Origin: Trametopsis cervina | Lineage: Eukaryota; Basidiomycota; Agaricomycetes; Polyporales; Irpicaceae | Assembly: GCA_022385755.1 (NCBI GenBank) | Contig: MU278351.1 | Location: forward strand, 375,594-439,593 | Reading direction: 5' to 3' | Length of the DNA: 64,000 bases | Part shown: one piece after another, positions 44,095 through 55,634 of the stretch | How positions within the stretch are numbered: the stretch's first letter is position 1 | Layout of the letters: each line of letters starts with the position of its first letter | Notes under the pieces: generated by a model | What the model was told of the DNA's origin: nothing | The model's input: the letters and a program-made list of their open reading frames with translations, nothing else | Databases searched by the model: none | Made by a program: the position numbers and the translations under genes

Positions 44095-45697
44095 ATGAAC
44101 GCACACTCTCAGCGGTTCGTTCCACAAGCTGAAGCTCACAAAATCGCGTATATGCATATGCACAACAACCCAACCATCTACCAGACACCTCCTCAAATGC
44201 TCTCACCCCAGTCATCCAGTGCTGCAGCGTCCACGCCGTCCTTGGTCGCACGCTCGCTGACCTCGAGTCCTTCGACATCTGCTATCCATGAAGTCGAGGT
44301 GCATCCCGAGCTTGGTCCTGATACCTCACACGAGCACGCGGTCGCCCACTTCAGCTCGTTCGACTTCGACACGGAGGATAGCCCTGAGCCGTGGTTCACT
44401 GGAAAGACACTGCTGCCCTACCCTGGAGACGACGTTGCGTATTCACACTCTATCCGGCCTTCATCTTTCGTGCCGAACCCGCACGCTCTACCGTACGTAC
44501 CGACCATAACTCGGAAGCGGAGCAGGGTAGATCCAGTCCACTGTGGTGAGGTAAACGTGTCTTGGAGGCCTCATCACGAATGGATCAGGCCTTTACGTGC
44601 TGGCACTGTGGCATATCACAATGGGATGCGTCAAGGGTATGCAAGAGATGTAGTCGATGCGGGTCCCTGGGATACCTCGCTTATATCGGAACTGGCCGCG
44701 AAATTTATAGAGCGTGCAGCAGAGGGCCAGTCACAAGACAACCAATCTATAGCACCGTTCGCGTGGGAGGTATTTGAAGCGTTCAGACACGAACATGGTA
44801 ACGAGATGGCGGAGGTATTTGCTCAGCAGCTAAGACAGTGTCTATTGTCAGAGTTTAGGGCTTGGTGGCTTCAGGTGAGTCAGATCCAGCTGGACAGTGT
44901 GCAGTCAGCCAACCGCACTGCAGACTTTACCTTCGTCGATATTCAACCTTCCGAGATGCTCGCCTTCCCCTCCGCATGCGCCACCGCATCGGCATCTATC
45001 TTCGGCACTTGCTGTAGCAGAGTTTGCGGGGGACCTCTTTGCACATTCCTTGTCTGCGGGCCACTATCTGTTGCTGTGTGTAAACATGCTGCTGGATCGC
45101 CTCTCGATACTGGAAGAAGTCTACGCTCTGCATTTGATCGTACATCATGCTGGTGCAGCCATGTACAGTCGCTTGCAGATGATCGACTTCGTGGACAAGC
45201 TACATCGGCGGGCCAAGGAGATCGCGCCTGGTGCCTCAGCCCTTGGCCACCCGAATGTGGTAGCAGAAGTTGGCCGGTTGGTTGAGGTGCGTCATAGAGA
45301 TCCAGGTAATCGTGTAGAAGTGTTAATCCACGGGCCACAGGAACTGACGAGTCTTATGAACGAGTGGGCCAGTGCGCGTACTACACCATCGCCATCAGAA
45401 TGCTCGGATCTATTCTCCGAGTACTCCGACCACAACCCTGACGTTGTTCATCTGGAACCGTCCGCTTCATACCCCGCGGTGGACGAGAGGACACGCCGTT
45501 TATCGGGCGTACCAGCCGTCCCACCTGGCCTTACGCGTCCGTCTGCGAACACTGGCGATCAACAAAGCGAGCAAGTTCACGGGCATGGCGCAGGTTCCTT
45601 CGTCGACTCGTCTGAAGATCAGACCGTGCGTTTCACGCCGGCCGCACATACACAAGACAACAAATCTTCTTGGGCGGATCTCTTGAAGACGGCGTAG
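44095..45697 (+). CDS. MIF4G-like protein of unknown role
   Basis: Exons 44095-44874 and 44924-45697 give 517 residues. The first 190 residues are low-complexity with a possible acidic/aromatic motif (FDFDTEDSPEPWF). A helical domain follows, from about residue 200: ISELAAKFIERAAEG, FAWEVFEAFRHEHGNEMAEVFAQQLRQCLLSEFRAWW. The second exon continues with LAVAEFAGDLFAHSLSAGHYLLLCVNMLL and LSILEEVYALHLIVHHAGAAMYS. This repeat-like helix pattern resembles the MIF4G fold of eIF4G-type scaffolds as found in agaricomycete proteins. The C-terminus is disordered and ends SSWADLLKTA. A translation or mRNA-binding role is inferred from the fold only. The in-frame ATG at 43915 would add 60 poorly conserved-looking residues. 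Confidence 0.6.
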
Positions 45698-46333
45698 GTA
45701 GCTACAAGCCAAGTCGGGATCCTTATGTCCGCGTTTGTTTTTCGTTTTTGCATACGCTATCTTCATCCTGGATTGGCACCATTCGCACACTCCTTATTCG
45801 CTCTACACTGGTTCGCTTCATCTACATCCACGTCCGCATCCCGTCTCCTGCAATCAGCCACCACATCATCGTCCACGCACCACTCATTCAAACCAACCTT
45901 TGTATCGCATAGCCAAACCAAATCGAGCTAGATCGATATTCCTCTCATACACATAATACTTGTTTTTACGTTTCGTCTGACAGTAAAAGCGTCACACCGC
46001 GCGCAGGCAAGGGTGTCAGTTCACAAGAGGCATCAGAGTGCCTTACGTATGGATGGATGCGATCTTATACAGATACAAGCGTATGATAGCTCGATGAAGT
46101 CGAGTAATAATGAAACGAGCGCGAGGTGTTGGAATACGGGCAAATATAGGGCGAAGCAGCGTCAAAGAATGCACGGGATGCACGACAGTTATGGCAAATA
46201 CAGAAAATGGGCTTTCAGTTGAGGAGTACGAGAAAGGAAGGGTCCTGCGGGCGCAACGGCGGAGGAAGAGAAGAACAGTGTGCGGTTCCGCCTGCCGCCT
46301 GGCGATCGTTTAGATGATGCAAGAAGGGCGGAT
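45698..46333. other. Intergenic between convergent genes
   Basis: The 636 bp between two stop codons hold pyrimidine-rich 3' flanks. No gene is supported. Confidence 0.6.
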
Positions 46334-48438
46334 TTACATGGCCGCAACGCCAATCCCTTGGAACTGACGGCCAGTGGCGACCATGGGCTGCTGTTGTGGC
46401 TGTTGTGGCTGGGAAGCTGCTTGGGCGAGTTGTAATGTTACACCAGGGGCGAACACCGGCTGGCTCTTCTCCTCAAGATCTTCATAGAGCACGGTCATCT
46501 CTTTGCGTGCCTTTTCCCAGTTCTCGGGATCCCAGTACGAATATGTGCCTTGCTCACCACCAGCTACTTTCTGCGACGACGGTGTTCCTGTCTCCTTGGT
46601 AATCCATATCCGCATCTCTTTGTGATACCGCCAGTTCCTGTTAAACCTACAGGAGGATATTATACCTCGTCACTTTCAGTTAGCAGCGGAGCAAGAGCGG
46701 TCATACGCACAGTTCTTGCGCGGCGATCTCCTGGAGTGCGTCTCTTGGTGAGGAGTAGAACATGAAGAATAATGTCTCGTCGCTGAACGCGGCAGCCTTA
46801 TTCGGCCCTGGAGGCGGCGGCGCGACGTTATAGCACGCGGGTAGATGGAAGTCAGGTTCTACCGTGTGTGCCGCAGAAGAGTCTGCCCACGGTGTTATGA
46901 ACGTTGAGTACAAGCTTCTAACCAGCGGTGGGTAAATCAGTTGTACGAGTCCGGATAACATGTAACATACGCAGGAGTCTGCATGTCCAATCCCATTGTA
47001 CCCAGGTCCGTCCCTACTGATAGCAGAGTTGTGTCCAGGTCCGCACTCTTAATCATCGCGAGTAGCCCTAGCAGCCCCCATCTGTCCGCTGGTGACATGA
47101 GCACTTGTTGCGCGGGTGTCTGCGGGACCGCCGTGGCTGAGGGTCGTGTTGAACTTTGTGAGGGATGTAGCGCTGTGTCTCCTGCTATTGTCCCGTTCCC
47201 GACGTATGGCGTATGTTGCGGTACCCCACCTTGGGGAGGTTGCTGCGAAAACTGCCCAGGAGGTGGTACTCCTGGTGGTGCTGATAGATGCTGCTGTGTT
47301 TGCGCCGTCGCTGACGGTTGCGCGCTCTGGTTGTGGTTGGGGTGTGTACCATTCGTAGGCGGTGGGAAGGGTGATTGTGGCTGTTGCGTACTAGGGTTCG
47401 CATTTGGCGAGTTCCATGCAGCGGCAGCGGCCGCGAGGTTATTCTGATTGTTGAGTTTCAGCGCGTAATTCTAGGTTCAATGCAGAAGATCAGTCAGTTG
47501 GTACAGTGCACAGAGGGCCCAGTATGACATAGTAGCGCCGTAGCAACGAGCAAGGGAGGAGACACTCACCCTCTTCTCCGCCTCTGACTGAAAACCGCCC
47601 TGATTCCTCGCCTGCCCAGACAGGTTCAATAACCCCGGCTGCTGCTGGCCCCCTGTTAGCGCGCCTAGCAGAGTTTGTTGATGAGATGTGTCGTTATTTT
47701 GCCTGAAGCCATTGAGCCCCGGTGGATGGTTATCCGTCGCACTTTGAGGAGGCTGAGAAGACTGTTGTTGTGAACCCGGTACTGAGCCCCCCAACGCCGG
47801 GAAATCATCAGCTGTGAAATCTCTCTGCCCAACTCCTGACTGCACCCCATTCCCCACAACCGCTGCTCCGGTGCCTGCCTGACTTGCATAACTCGTCGCG
47901 TTTGTTGAAGGAGTGTTTAAACTTGCAGGTGTCGACCCAAGTGCAGGAAAGTCGTTGGGATCAAGGCCAACTTCGCTCGTAGATGATACAGAAGGTGCCG
48001 TCGTGAGACTTGGGGCAGCATTTTGCGATAAATGCGGAGGTAGACTCGGCGTCGCGGCTGATGACTGCTGTGTCTGTGCTTGTTGCTGCTGGTGCCCCGC
48101 GTGCGATATCGTGTTCTGCTGTGTATGCTGCGACGATGCCTGCGATTGTTGCTGTATGCCGCCTGCGAACGGAAACCCACTTTGTCCTCTTTGCTGAATG
48201 AAGTTCGGCGAAGGTTGCGGTACGATATTCTGCTGCGTACGGTGATTCGGAAGGGTCGGAAAGCCTGGCATGACATTTCTTGGCGGCATTCCGTACGTAG
48301 GGAACGGTCCTCTTTGAAACGGACCTCCAAGTGCAGGATTGGGTCCAAGGCTTGGAGGACGCTGCGGCGGTTGACCTGCCCAGTGTTGAGATAGCTTCTT
48401 TCATCTCACGTAAACTGGTAATTACCTGTTCGATTCAT
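46334..48438 (-). CDS. NOT2: C-terminal NOT-box subunit of CCR4-NOT (NOT2)
   Basis: Scaffold subunit of the CCR4-NOT deadenylase and transcription regulator. Exons 48426-48438, 47570-48375, 46971-47470, 46711-46917 and 46334-46646 give 612 residues. The N-terminal half is Gln/Asn/Pro-rich, with two copies of the DFPALGG/DFPALGS motif seen in NOT2. LLGLLAMIKSADLDTTLLSVGTDLGTMGLDMQTPASLYSTFITPW precedes the NOT box, which contains FSDETLFFMFYSSPRDALQEIAAQELFNRNWRYHKEMRIWITKE and TYSYWDPENWEK. The C-terminus adds a Gln-rich tail. The first exon contributes only MNRT plus one base. The gene is divergent from RPC9 across 229 bp. Confidence 0.93.
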
Positions 48439-48667
48439 ACTATTTTGCAGGGCGGTGGCGAAGGGCAACTCGAGTGTGGTTTGCGAATTATATGGCTTGG
48501 ATGTGGCAAGACGAAGATCCCAATCCGGGGTTTCAGCAGATTTTCGCTTATCCGGAGTTATCCATAGTTATCTGACAAAACTATTGGAAGAACTGGGAAG
48601 GGACTATCTTGCCTCCGTCCATGACACTCTTCATTGTCTCCGTGCTTGGTCGTCCTCGGTGCTCTTT
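48439..48667. promoter_or_regulatory. Bidirectional promoter NOT2/RPC9
   Basis: Only 229 bp separate the two start codons, so both genes must be driven from here. The ATG at 48455 on the plus strand opens a frame that runs into the RPC9 start, but the family protein begins at MEVINQ. Confidence 0.6.
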
Positions 48668-49460
48668 ATGGAGGTAAGCCTGTCTATTTTATAACCCAGA
48701 CTTTCTCAAACGTATTTTCTAGGTCATAAATCAGCGATCAGCCCTCCTTTCTAACTACGAGGTTTTGACGCTTCTTCGTGAGCTCGCGAGTGATCATCTC
48801 GCAAAGGCGCGAACTGCACTCAAAATTAAAAAGGAGGAAGAGACTGCAGGTGGATCGTCGGCCAGGACTCATGTGGTACCGGAAGAGGTCCTTGAGAACC
48901 TACGCACAATAGAGGTTGAGGTCCGTACGCATGAACGCCACTGGAATCGAGTTACCCGCTAATCTCAACGCTGTTCCCTAGGCAATACAGTACCTTTCGG
49001 CCGATTATCAGCCTACTGCGTCTCAATCTGAAGCAGGCATAGCGCAGCTCACGCGTAGCCTTGCTGTGTATGAGCTTACAAAAGCAGAGAAGCTGCAAAT
49101 AGTCAACTTGGCCCCGGTTGAACCGGTAGAGCTATATGTGGTAAGTAACGCGCCTTCTCCCGCACACATACCACTACCGACACTTGTATACTTTAGATCG
49201 TTGAGGAACTGGAAGATAGATTCGGAGAACAAATCGACGACATCTTGTCCACAGTTCGCGGATCTCTCAGCGAGCATGGTCCCGGTGAACAGTCCGCGGG
49301 GAGTGCTGCCGCTATCACGAACCAAGCTATATTCACTGAAGAAGATATGAATTATGGTCATGGAAATGAAGGCTGGGAGCACGACGCAAACGAGATCGTA
49401 TTCGACGATACAGGAGAGGGCGCGGGCATTGAAGGCGATTTGGATATGGACGATGACTAA
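48668..49460 (+). CDS. RPC9: RNA polymerase III subunit RPC9 (Rpc17/CRCP, Rpb4-like)
   Basis: Stalk subunit of RNA polymerase III that pairs with Rpc25 for initiation. Exons 48668-48673, 48723-48920, 48982-49140 and 49197-49460 give 208 residues. The first exon encodes only Met-Glu, then VINQRSALLSNYEVLTLLREL, the signature N-terminus of this family. VPEEVLENLRTIEVEAIQYLSADYQP and LTKAEKLQIVNLAPVEPVELYVIVEELEDRFGEQIDDIL, the HRDC-like Rpb4 fold, follow. The C-terminal 60 residues are acidic and end DLDMDDD. All splice sites are canonical. Confidence 0.93.
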
Positions 49461-50253
49461 TGCGGCCGTGTGCTTTCATTTATTCACCTGTGGATCGCGT
49501 AACTTATCCGTATTAATCTCAGAGCTCAGAGTGCCAGATATGTCATGGCTGCGTTGGTCGCAATCGTGCTAGTTGGCGGGAGTGCGTCTTGATCGGCGAG
49601 GACCGCCGGAAACATGGCCAAGACGTTCGTAGTCTACCTCCATGAGGGGCGACTCTGGTGCAACGAGAAATCGAGCTAGCTATTCTGCCCGGTGCTAGTC
49701 TATAGAGGTCCAAGTGCAACATCAATACCGTTGCGCGAAGCCTCCGCGATCCGACGCTACAGCAGCTGTGCAATGCGTAAGACGTATGCAGTGTTTGGCT
49801 TGCCCTGACTCAATTCCGAGTGTGTCCGAGAGACCGAGATCTCCTTGCGCCTGGCGCTATACACCGATCGTACCAAGTCTCCGCTGCGCCCACACAAACA
49901 TGCGCCCACCATTTGTGCGCCCTGCGTGCTGGTGGGCACAGAGGTCGATCAACAAACCACGATCGCGATGCCGTGCGAGCATTATTCCTCCTACACATGG
50001 CCGTCAAGCGTACTTGGTGCGGTCCGTAGCATCTCCGTTTGTTCAAAGGACGGCAAAATTGGGAAGATTATATTCAATGTTCACTACAGAAGATAGACAT
50101 ACATGCAGAAAGTGGGCACTGTTAACATAGACTCCAGGCCAATTAGGGAGGCACCACAACTAGAACGTACAGAGGGGTATCATACAGTACAGACGAAAAA
50201 GAAGGTGTTCGCTGGTAATGTCCACATATGTGATACCGTGAAGGACACCTGAA
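49461..50253. other. Intergenic between convergent genes
   Basis: No gene is supported. Open frames on both strands around 49700-50100 lack introns and motifs. Confidence 0.5.
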
Positions 50254-50696
50254 TCAGGAGATAATGCAGCAACGACCCCCATGCCGGCCATCATCATGCT
50301 TCTTCCTAGCAGCATAAATACGCGAGTCGTTTGGGCCCCTGGTCCGAGCCTCGTGTGTATCCTCAGATACCGCTGGTGACCATGCTGGCGAAGTGTTGAC
50401 CGACAATGAAATCGGCGACTGGCGGGGCTGGTAGGATGACTCGCAGCCACTGTGCACATGTCGGGGCACTGGCATTAACAGCGAGGACGTATCGCTGTTC
50501 GTCGGCAGCCGAGGCATCTGGACGAACTCGTCCCGGGACCATTTGTCCCTGGAATCCAGCCCTTCGTACGAAGGCTCTGGGCTAGAAAGAGAGCAAGCGT
50601 TAGTGACTCGTGCTTCGGTAAAGATGGGTTAGACAGTACTGACAATGGAGGAGGGTACGACTTGGCGTCGGTCTCGTGATCAGGGATGGGGTACAT
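50254..50696 (-). CDS. Small predicted prenylated protein (CAAX end CIIS)
   Basis: Exons 50644-50696 and 50254-50581, joined by a canonical 62-nt intron (GTCAGT...CTAG), give 126 residues starting MYPIPDHETDAKSYPPPFPEPS. The protein is polar and probably disordered. It ends in a basic stretch (RKKHDDGRHGGR) and CCIIS. That terminus fits a CAAX box (C-I-I-S) with a second Cys next to it, so farnesylation plus palmitoylation and membrane attachment are plausible. It is longer than usual basidiomycete mating-pheromone precursors and lacks the coiled coil of a G-gamma subunit, so neither is claimed. The reading frame stays open for about 27 further codons upstream, across a tandem repeat, without another ATG. 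The true start may therefore be in an upstream exon. Confidence 0.42.
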
Positions 50697-50701
50697 ATCG
50701 G

Positions 50702-50779
50702 TGTTGTGTGCGGAGGAGGACGTGGTCTCTGCAGCGGTATTGTGCGCGGAGGAGGATGACGCGGTCTCTGCAGTCAGTT
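50702..50779. repeat. Imperfect tandem duplication, about 39 bp x2
   Basis: Two adjacent units share TTGTG(T/C)GCGGAGGAGGA and GGTCTCTGCAG. Read in the frame of the small prenylated gene they encode Ser-rich AETxSSS-AHNT twice, so they may be part of its N-terminus. Confidence 0.5.
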
Positions 50780-52559
50780 ATCTGGCCATAGACGATCTTT
50801 ATAGTGACTAGGAATTTAGGTACGAGCGTGGCAGTACAGTACTGGCAGTGCCACTGCAAACCTTAGCGCCTTCCCCGACTCCACGGGAAGATGGACCGGC
50901 CGACGTCTTCCAGTCCTCTCATGCCTATCGCTGTGCTATTCTTCACTTGCAAAGCTAAGACCCCGACCTTGAATGCGAGACTTCGGAAGTGAAGACGCTC
51001 TCGTGAAGGAGTCGGCGAAGAGGTCCGTCGTTGCCACCGATAAAGAAGCTAGTCCTGTACAGGGACTCACGTGGGGGAACTTCGGGTCCTGCTTAAGCAG
51101 ACGTATGTGGCCAGGGATTTCCTGTCTGTGATATTGCGTCTGAGTCGGCCGACTGCATCTACAAATGATTGTAGGTGTCTGATTGTGCGTCATTGCTGTG
51201 CTTGGAAGAGGGATATCTATGTTTTTGGTTCCAGTTATGTCGTTGTAGGTAGCGAGCGTATGAGCCCCTCCTCCTTGCAGTAAAAAAAGTACGTAGATCT
51301 CCTTTGATTCTGCTGGCCGAGGACTTAGCTGTAGACCATCCGCCAGTTGAAGACAGTCCTGGCCCATGGGGGAGTAGCGTAGAATGCGCGCCCAACAGAA
51401 GTTAGCAAGGAGCGCGCACAGCTCTTGCCAAATACGGAACAACGACGTTCTGCCAGGCGGTGCAAATGGCCAAACTTCAATTCTGTGGCCAACTATCAGT
51501 AATGATGAGCGAGCAAACCTCACACCGTATTTCACTGATTTTACTGCATCGCAAAAGAAGCGTTATTGCTGGAGAGCAGGTCTGACTGAGCATGCTGTGC
51601 CGCCTCCAAATACCACTTGAACGCCGGAAACCATGCAGCCCCCTGCAAACAAACGTCGCAGAGTGCTGCAAACAATGGAGGCGGAGGAACCATGCTGAGA
51701 TACCGCACGAATGTCCCGCGTAGATGCCAGACCCTGCGCATGGGAAACCTGGATGATTAAAGTTTCATATGACCTCGGATTGAAGTAACAACCGTACGCC
51801 TCGTTCTCAGGACGCTACTTCTGCGGCTTCGACCCCACAGCAACAGGGCGTTGTAGCTCACAAAGGAGAGTTCACAGCGACACCTGGTACCATACCCTGA
51901 CGGCGGACACGACCCACCGTCACAAGTTCTGAGACCGCGTGAGTTAAACGAATCACTGGGGTGAGCATGTGTGGGCTGTACTCACTAGTGCTGCAAGGCT
52001 GCGTTTCGAATGCGCAGCTACGCCCAGTGTACATTTGAATCGATGGAGAAGCTTTCTGGTGGCCAACAGAACATGGAATCTAATCAGTTGTGGCTCAGCA
52101 ACACGTGATCTGGATGGGAAATCTTCTCGACGCCCTTCAGGGCAACCTGGTATTATGAAGGATACGTCCCTCTTGTCTTTGTGGGTCATATTTACGAGAA
52201 CACTCGCATATCACGTCGATGTCTTTTCTTGCAACCTATGCAGATCACATTCGCTGTCACTGAGTTCCGAGAGTTGCGCTGTTGTTCCTACATTGGAATC
52301 ACAGTGTGAGTAAGAGCAAAAAATTGAAGTCCCTATCATCCGGCCGTTCGTCAATAATTCGGCTGAAATCATGTACACGAGACACTTACGCCTGGTACAC
52401 AAAGTCCCCACTCTGCAATGACCGTACGCCCATGCTCATGATGATCATTGAGAGAATGATCAGAGCGTGTCATAGAGCGCCTTTGCACACGTGACCTCAC
52501 CTATTATATGCCCCCACAAATTGGAACGACGTCTTTGCTCTCCTTGCTCTGGTCATGTC
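50780..52559. other. 1.8-kb intergenic region
   Basis: No gene is assigned. A 199-codon minus-strand frame at 50936-51535 starts with GTG and has no recognisable motif. It contains a good donor (GTGAGT near 51070) but no matching in-frame acceptor that I could find. Confidence 0.45.
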
Positions 52560-54403
52560 ATGCAGACGATATGGTTTCCTGCACCCGTCTTCGTTCTATT
52601 TCGCCGTCTCGTGAACGTCGTCTCGACGCTGTCCATCTCGCATCAGTATTTCCTCCCTCCGCCTACCCCCAACGGTGCTGCGCCGGAAGCAGATAATCGC
52701 AGCATTACCTCGAAGGTTTTGAAGACGTGGGGATGGCTTCCCTGGGCAGGAGGAGATATCGCGAATGCGAATTTCAGCTTGGCTGTAGAAGATGGCTCCA
52801 GCGCAGTCCCTCCCTTCCAGCCCAGTCCTCGCAGACAATCTCAGCCAGACCGACCGACACGCCCTACGCCACCGCGGAACGACAGACCTCTTGATACCAT
52901 CCATCGCCTTATGTATAACCCAGCACTGTACGATCCAGTTCGTGCGCCCCGACACCCCGTGGTCCTATGTCACGGTGAGTGTCCATGACGCCTCACTATA
53001 TGCTGCTTCTGAGGGCATATAGGTCTATACGGTTTCGACGTTCGAGGGCCGACAGCCTTTCCCATCCTCCAGAAGCAATATTGGGCCAATGTTCTAGCGA
53101 TTCTACGCCAGAAGATCGGCGCAGAGGTCATTGTGACCAGCGTGCCCTCGACAGGATCGGTCACGTCTCGCGCACAGAGTCTTCATGATATGCTTTCTAA
53201 GCAAGCACCGAATCGCTCGATCAACTTCATGGCGCATTCAATGGGTGGATTGGATTGCCGTTATCTCATCTCTCACATCAAGCCAACCGAGTATACTCCC
53301 GTGTCTCTCACGACCGTCGCCACGCCCCACCAGGGCAGTCCGTTCATGGACTGGTGTAGTGTACGTGATATGCGTCACCATTTAGTCAACAAACTCACGA
53401 AGTATTGCAGGAGAATATAGGCATCGGTAGGCTTCGCCAGAACGAGAAGCTCCAGGCCGCAATGGATGCTGTATCCGGCGAGAAGCCTCAGCACAATGCA
53501 ACAGAATCCTCAACGCCGTTGAAGCCTTCCCTCCCCCTTACACTAGCTTCACTGCCCTCGTCTTTCACTACGCTACTTCTTTCCCTCCTCGACTCGCCAG
53601 CCTATGCGAACCTCAGTACGACCTATCTCAGGAACGTTTTTAATCCCAATACTCCGGATGATCCGCGCGTGCGCTATTTCAGCGTTGCTGGCCGACTCAG
53701 CAATATGAACATCTGGCATCCTTTGTGGTTACCGAAGATGGTCACAGACGGCTACGAGCAGCGTCAGATGGAACTGAGAGGAGAGAACTGGCGGCATGGC
53801 GATGGGGGCGAACGGTGGGGGAACGATGGGCTCGTCACGATCGAGAGCGCCAAGTGGGGAGAATTCCTGGGTGTGTTGGAGGAATGCGACCATTGGGAGC
53901 TGAGAGGTGCGAGAGGCATTGAGCTCGATCTGTGGGGTGGCAGTACGAATGCCTCCGAGAGGGCGGGGGACTCAAGGGCCGGCAGTGACGGCTGGTCATT
54001 CGCTGATTGGGGCAGATTCGTACGTGCGTGGAAGAAAGAGGAGAAGAAGGCCAGGGATGTCGGCGCGAGCATCAGCGACCGGCAGGAGAAGGACCCGAAG
54101 TTCGACAAAGCCAAGGCGTACGCGTTGGATGAAACAGTCAAAGAGAAAGATAGGGAGCAAGGCGTCGCTGACGAGGTCGTCAAGGCTTCCACTGAGAAAC
54201 TCTCTGCGGTCTTCGACTGGATCGTTGAACAAGTTCCTTCGACCGGATCGCGTTCTGAAACCACTCAAGCTTCCACTGCTAAAGATACCACGCGTGGTAG
54301 CCCGGAGAAGAGCTCGCGTATGAAGAGCGAACTGGAGACCAAGGCCGACTTGGAGAGGTTTTATGTAGCTTTGTGTAGGAAACTGTATGATGAAGGTTTG
54401 TAA
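52560..54403 (+). CDS. Alpha/beta-hydrolase lipase
   Basis: Predicted serine lipase/esterase. Exons 52560-52974, 53023-53360 and 53411-54403 give 581 residues. An N-terminal hydrophobic stretch (IWFPAPVFVLFRRLVNVVSTL) may target a membrane. The hydrolase core starts at HPVVLCHGLYGFDVRG (oxyanion strand) and carries the nucleophile in FMAHSMGGLDCRYLI (A-H-S-M-G-G). DDPRVRYFSVAGRLS supplies a conserved strand downstream, and VTIESAKWGEFLG follows. The likely catalytic His is in LEECDHWELRG. A long charged insertion (residues 420-540, KKEEKKARD, KEKDREQ) separates it from the last helix. This resembles fungal triacylglycerol-lipase-like proteins. Substrate is unknown. Confidence 0.8.
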
Positions 54404-55634
54404 ACATGTCGTGGAGGTGCGTGCCAAGCCTTTCGTGTATGACATTACGAGATCTGAGACGGTATCTGTCAGGTTGGTTCTCTGTGCGATGTATGGTTAC
54501 CTGTGTCTCTGCAATCTTTCATTCAATCTCACAACCTCTAATGGGATCATCTCTCGAAATGACCCAATCTCCTTGAGTTGTTTCAACGTGAGCCCTCGCA
54601 GAGAGCTGGATTGTGTGAGTCAGGGTCCAAGTGCTGAGTAATGCGACATTATGTTGGCTCGATCCTTCCCTTGGACTTCCTCCGAGACGCGTAAGCGTAC
54701 AGTAACCATCGGAGGAGACAAGGGTCTCTGGTCAATTGGACCGCACCCGGTATGATGGTCGTTGTGCTTGTGTGAGGTGCGTTATGACAGCGTTGATAAT
54801 ATTCCGACCCTGCTGAAATCGTCCTTATGCTTCATCGACTTCGTGTCTCACATTCGTCGGGTGCAGTGAGTGTCGGCGCTGGTCAACGCGCCAGGATTAA
54901 GTTCGCACCTTATCATCTCTTCCAATATCTTTGTGCGATGTTGATCTGGCCAACTGCTGGCGGGCATCGTGCACAGCTGAAGGGCTTGTGTAGCCATTGC
55001 CATCATTCATCAATGTGGCCGCGTACGAAGCATGTTTCGCAGTCCATGTGGATGATTTCTACGAACGCGTTCGTGGAGGTCGTGAGGCGGCGGCGGGTAA
55101 CCAACGCCTAGATCAGCTGCAGGATACATTCCCCCAGGATCTCCCACGACTTGCGCGAGCGGCTGTTTTCTTCCCATGTCAGGTACGCGCACATCTCCTC
55201 CACCCTTTCGTTATTGAACCTTGGCGTACCTCGAATTCTGAAGAACAGCTGGAAGAACGAAATTTCTGCAACGGGGCCATCGTTGCAACGGAGGCCCTGA
55301 CAACGACGGATAATGTTCTGTGGCCGTTGTCAAGCGGGGTTCACGCGCGTCTCTTTCGACATTACCTTTGATCCAAAGATCTCATACATCATCCAATCAC
55401 CGCTATGGCTGGCCTATAAAGACCAGCTTGGTCCCATCTCGGTTCCCCAGCTCTAGTCAGCCCACCCATCTTCTTCCATCCTCTCTTCGCACCTTCCGGT
55501 CGGACGTACTGAGTACTCCGCTTTGCGTTGACGCAGCACCACAACTTGTCATTCATTTGCAGCTCTTCCCGCCCACTGTCTTTCGCTAACACATTCGACC
55601 TCTCGTACATCATCTACATTTTACTCGCAACAAA
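54404..55634. other. Intergenic, lipase to secreted protein
   Basis: I see no complete gene. A 124-codon frame at 54997-55371 is of uncertain coding value. The right end contains the promoter of the secreted protein. Confidence 0.45.
55393..55420 (+). promoter_or_regulatory. CCAAT and TATA boxes of the secreted-protein gene
   Basis: CCAAT (55393-55397) and TATAAA (55415-55420) lie 215-242 bp before the ATG, implying a 5' leader of about 180 nt that is very C/T-rich, as in highly expressed fungal genes. Confidence 0.5.

Noticed and set aside
50254..50696. Mating pheromone precursor or G-protein gamma subunit for the CIIS protein
   Set aside because: It is longer than typical pheromone precursors, lacks a recognisable processing site pattern, and has no coiled coil; no receptor gene is adjacent.
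50936..51535. 199-codon minus-strand frame in the intergenic region
   Set aside because: GTG start and no motif. The one good donor inside has no in-frame acceptor that I could find.
54997..55371. 124-codon plus-strand frame before the secreted-protein gene
   Set aside because: It overlaps the promoter of the secreted protein and has no recognisable domain. Possibly a gene remnant, but unsupported.
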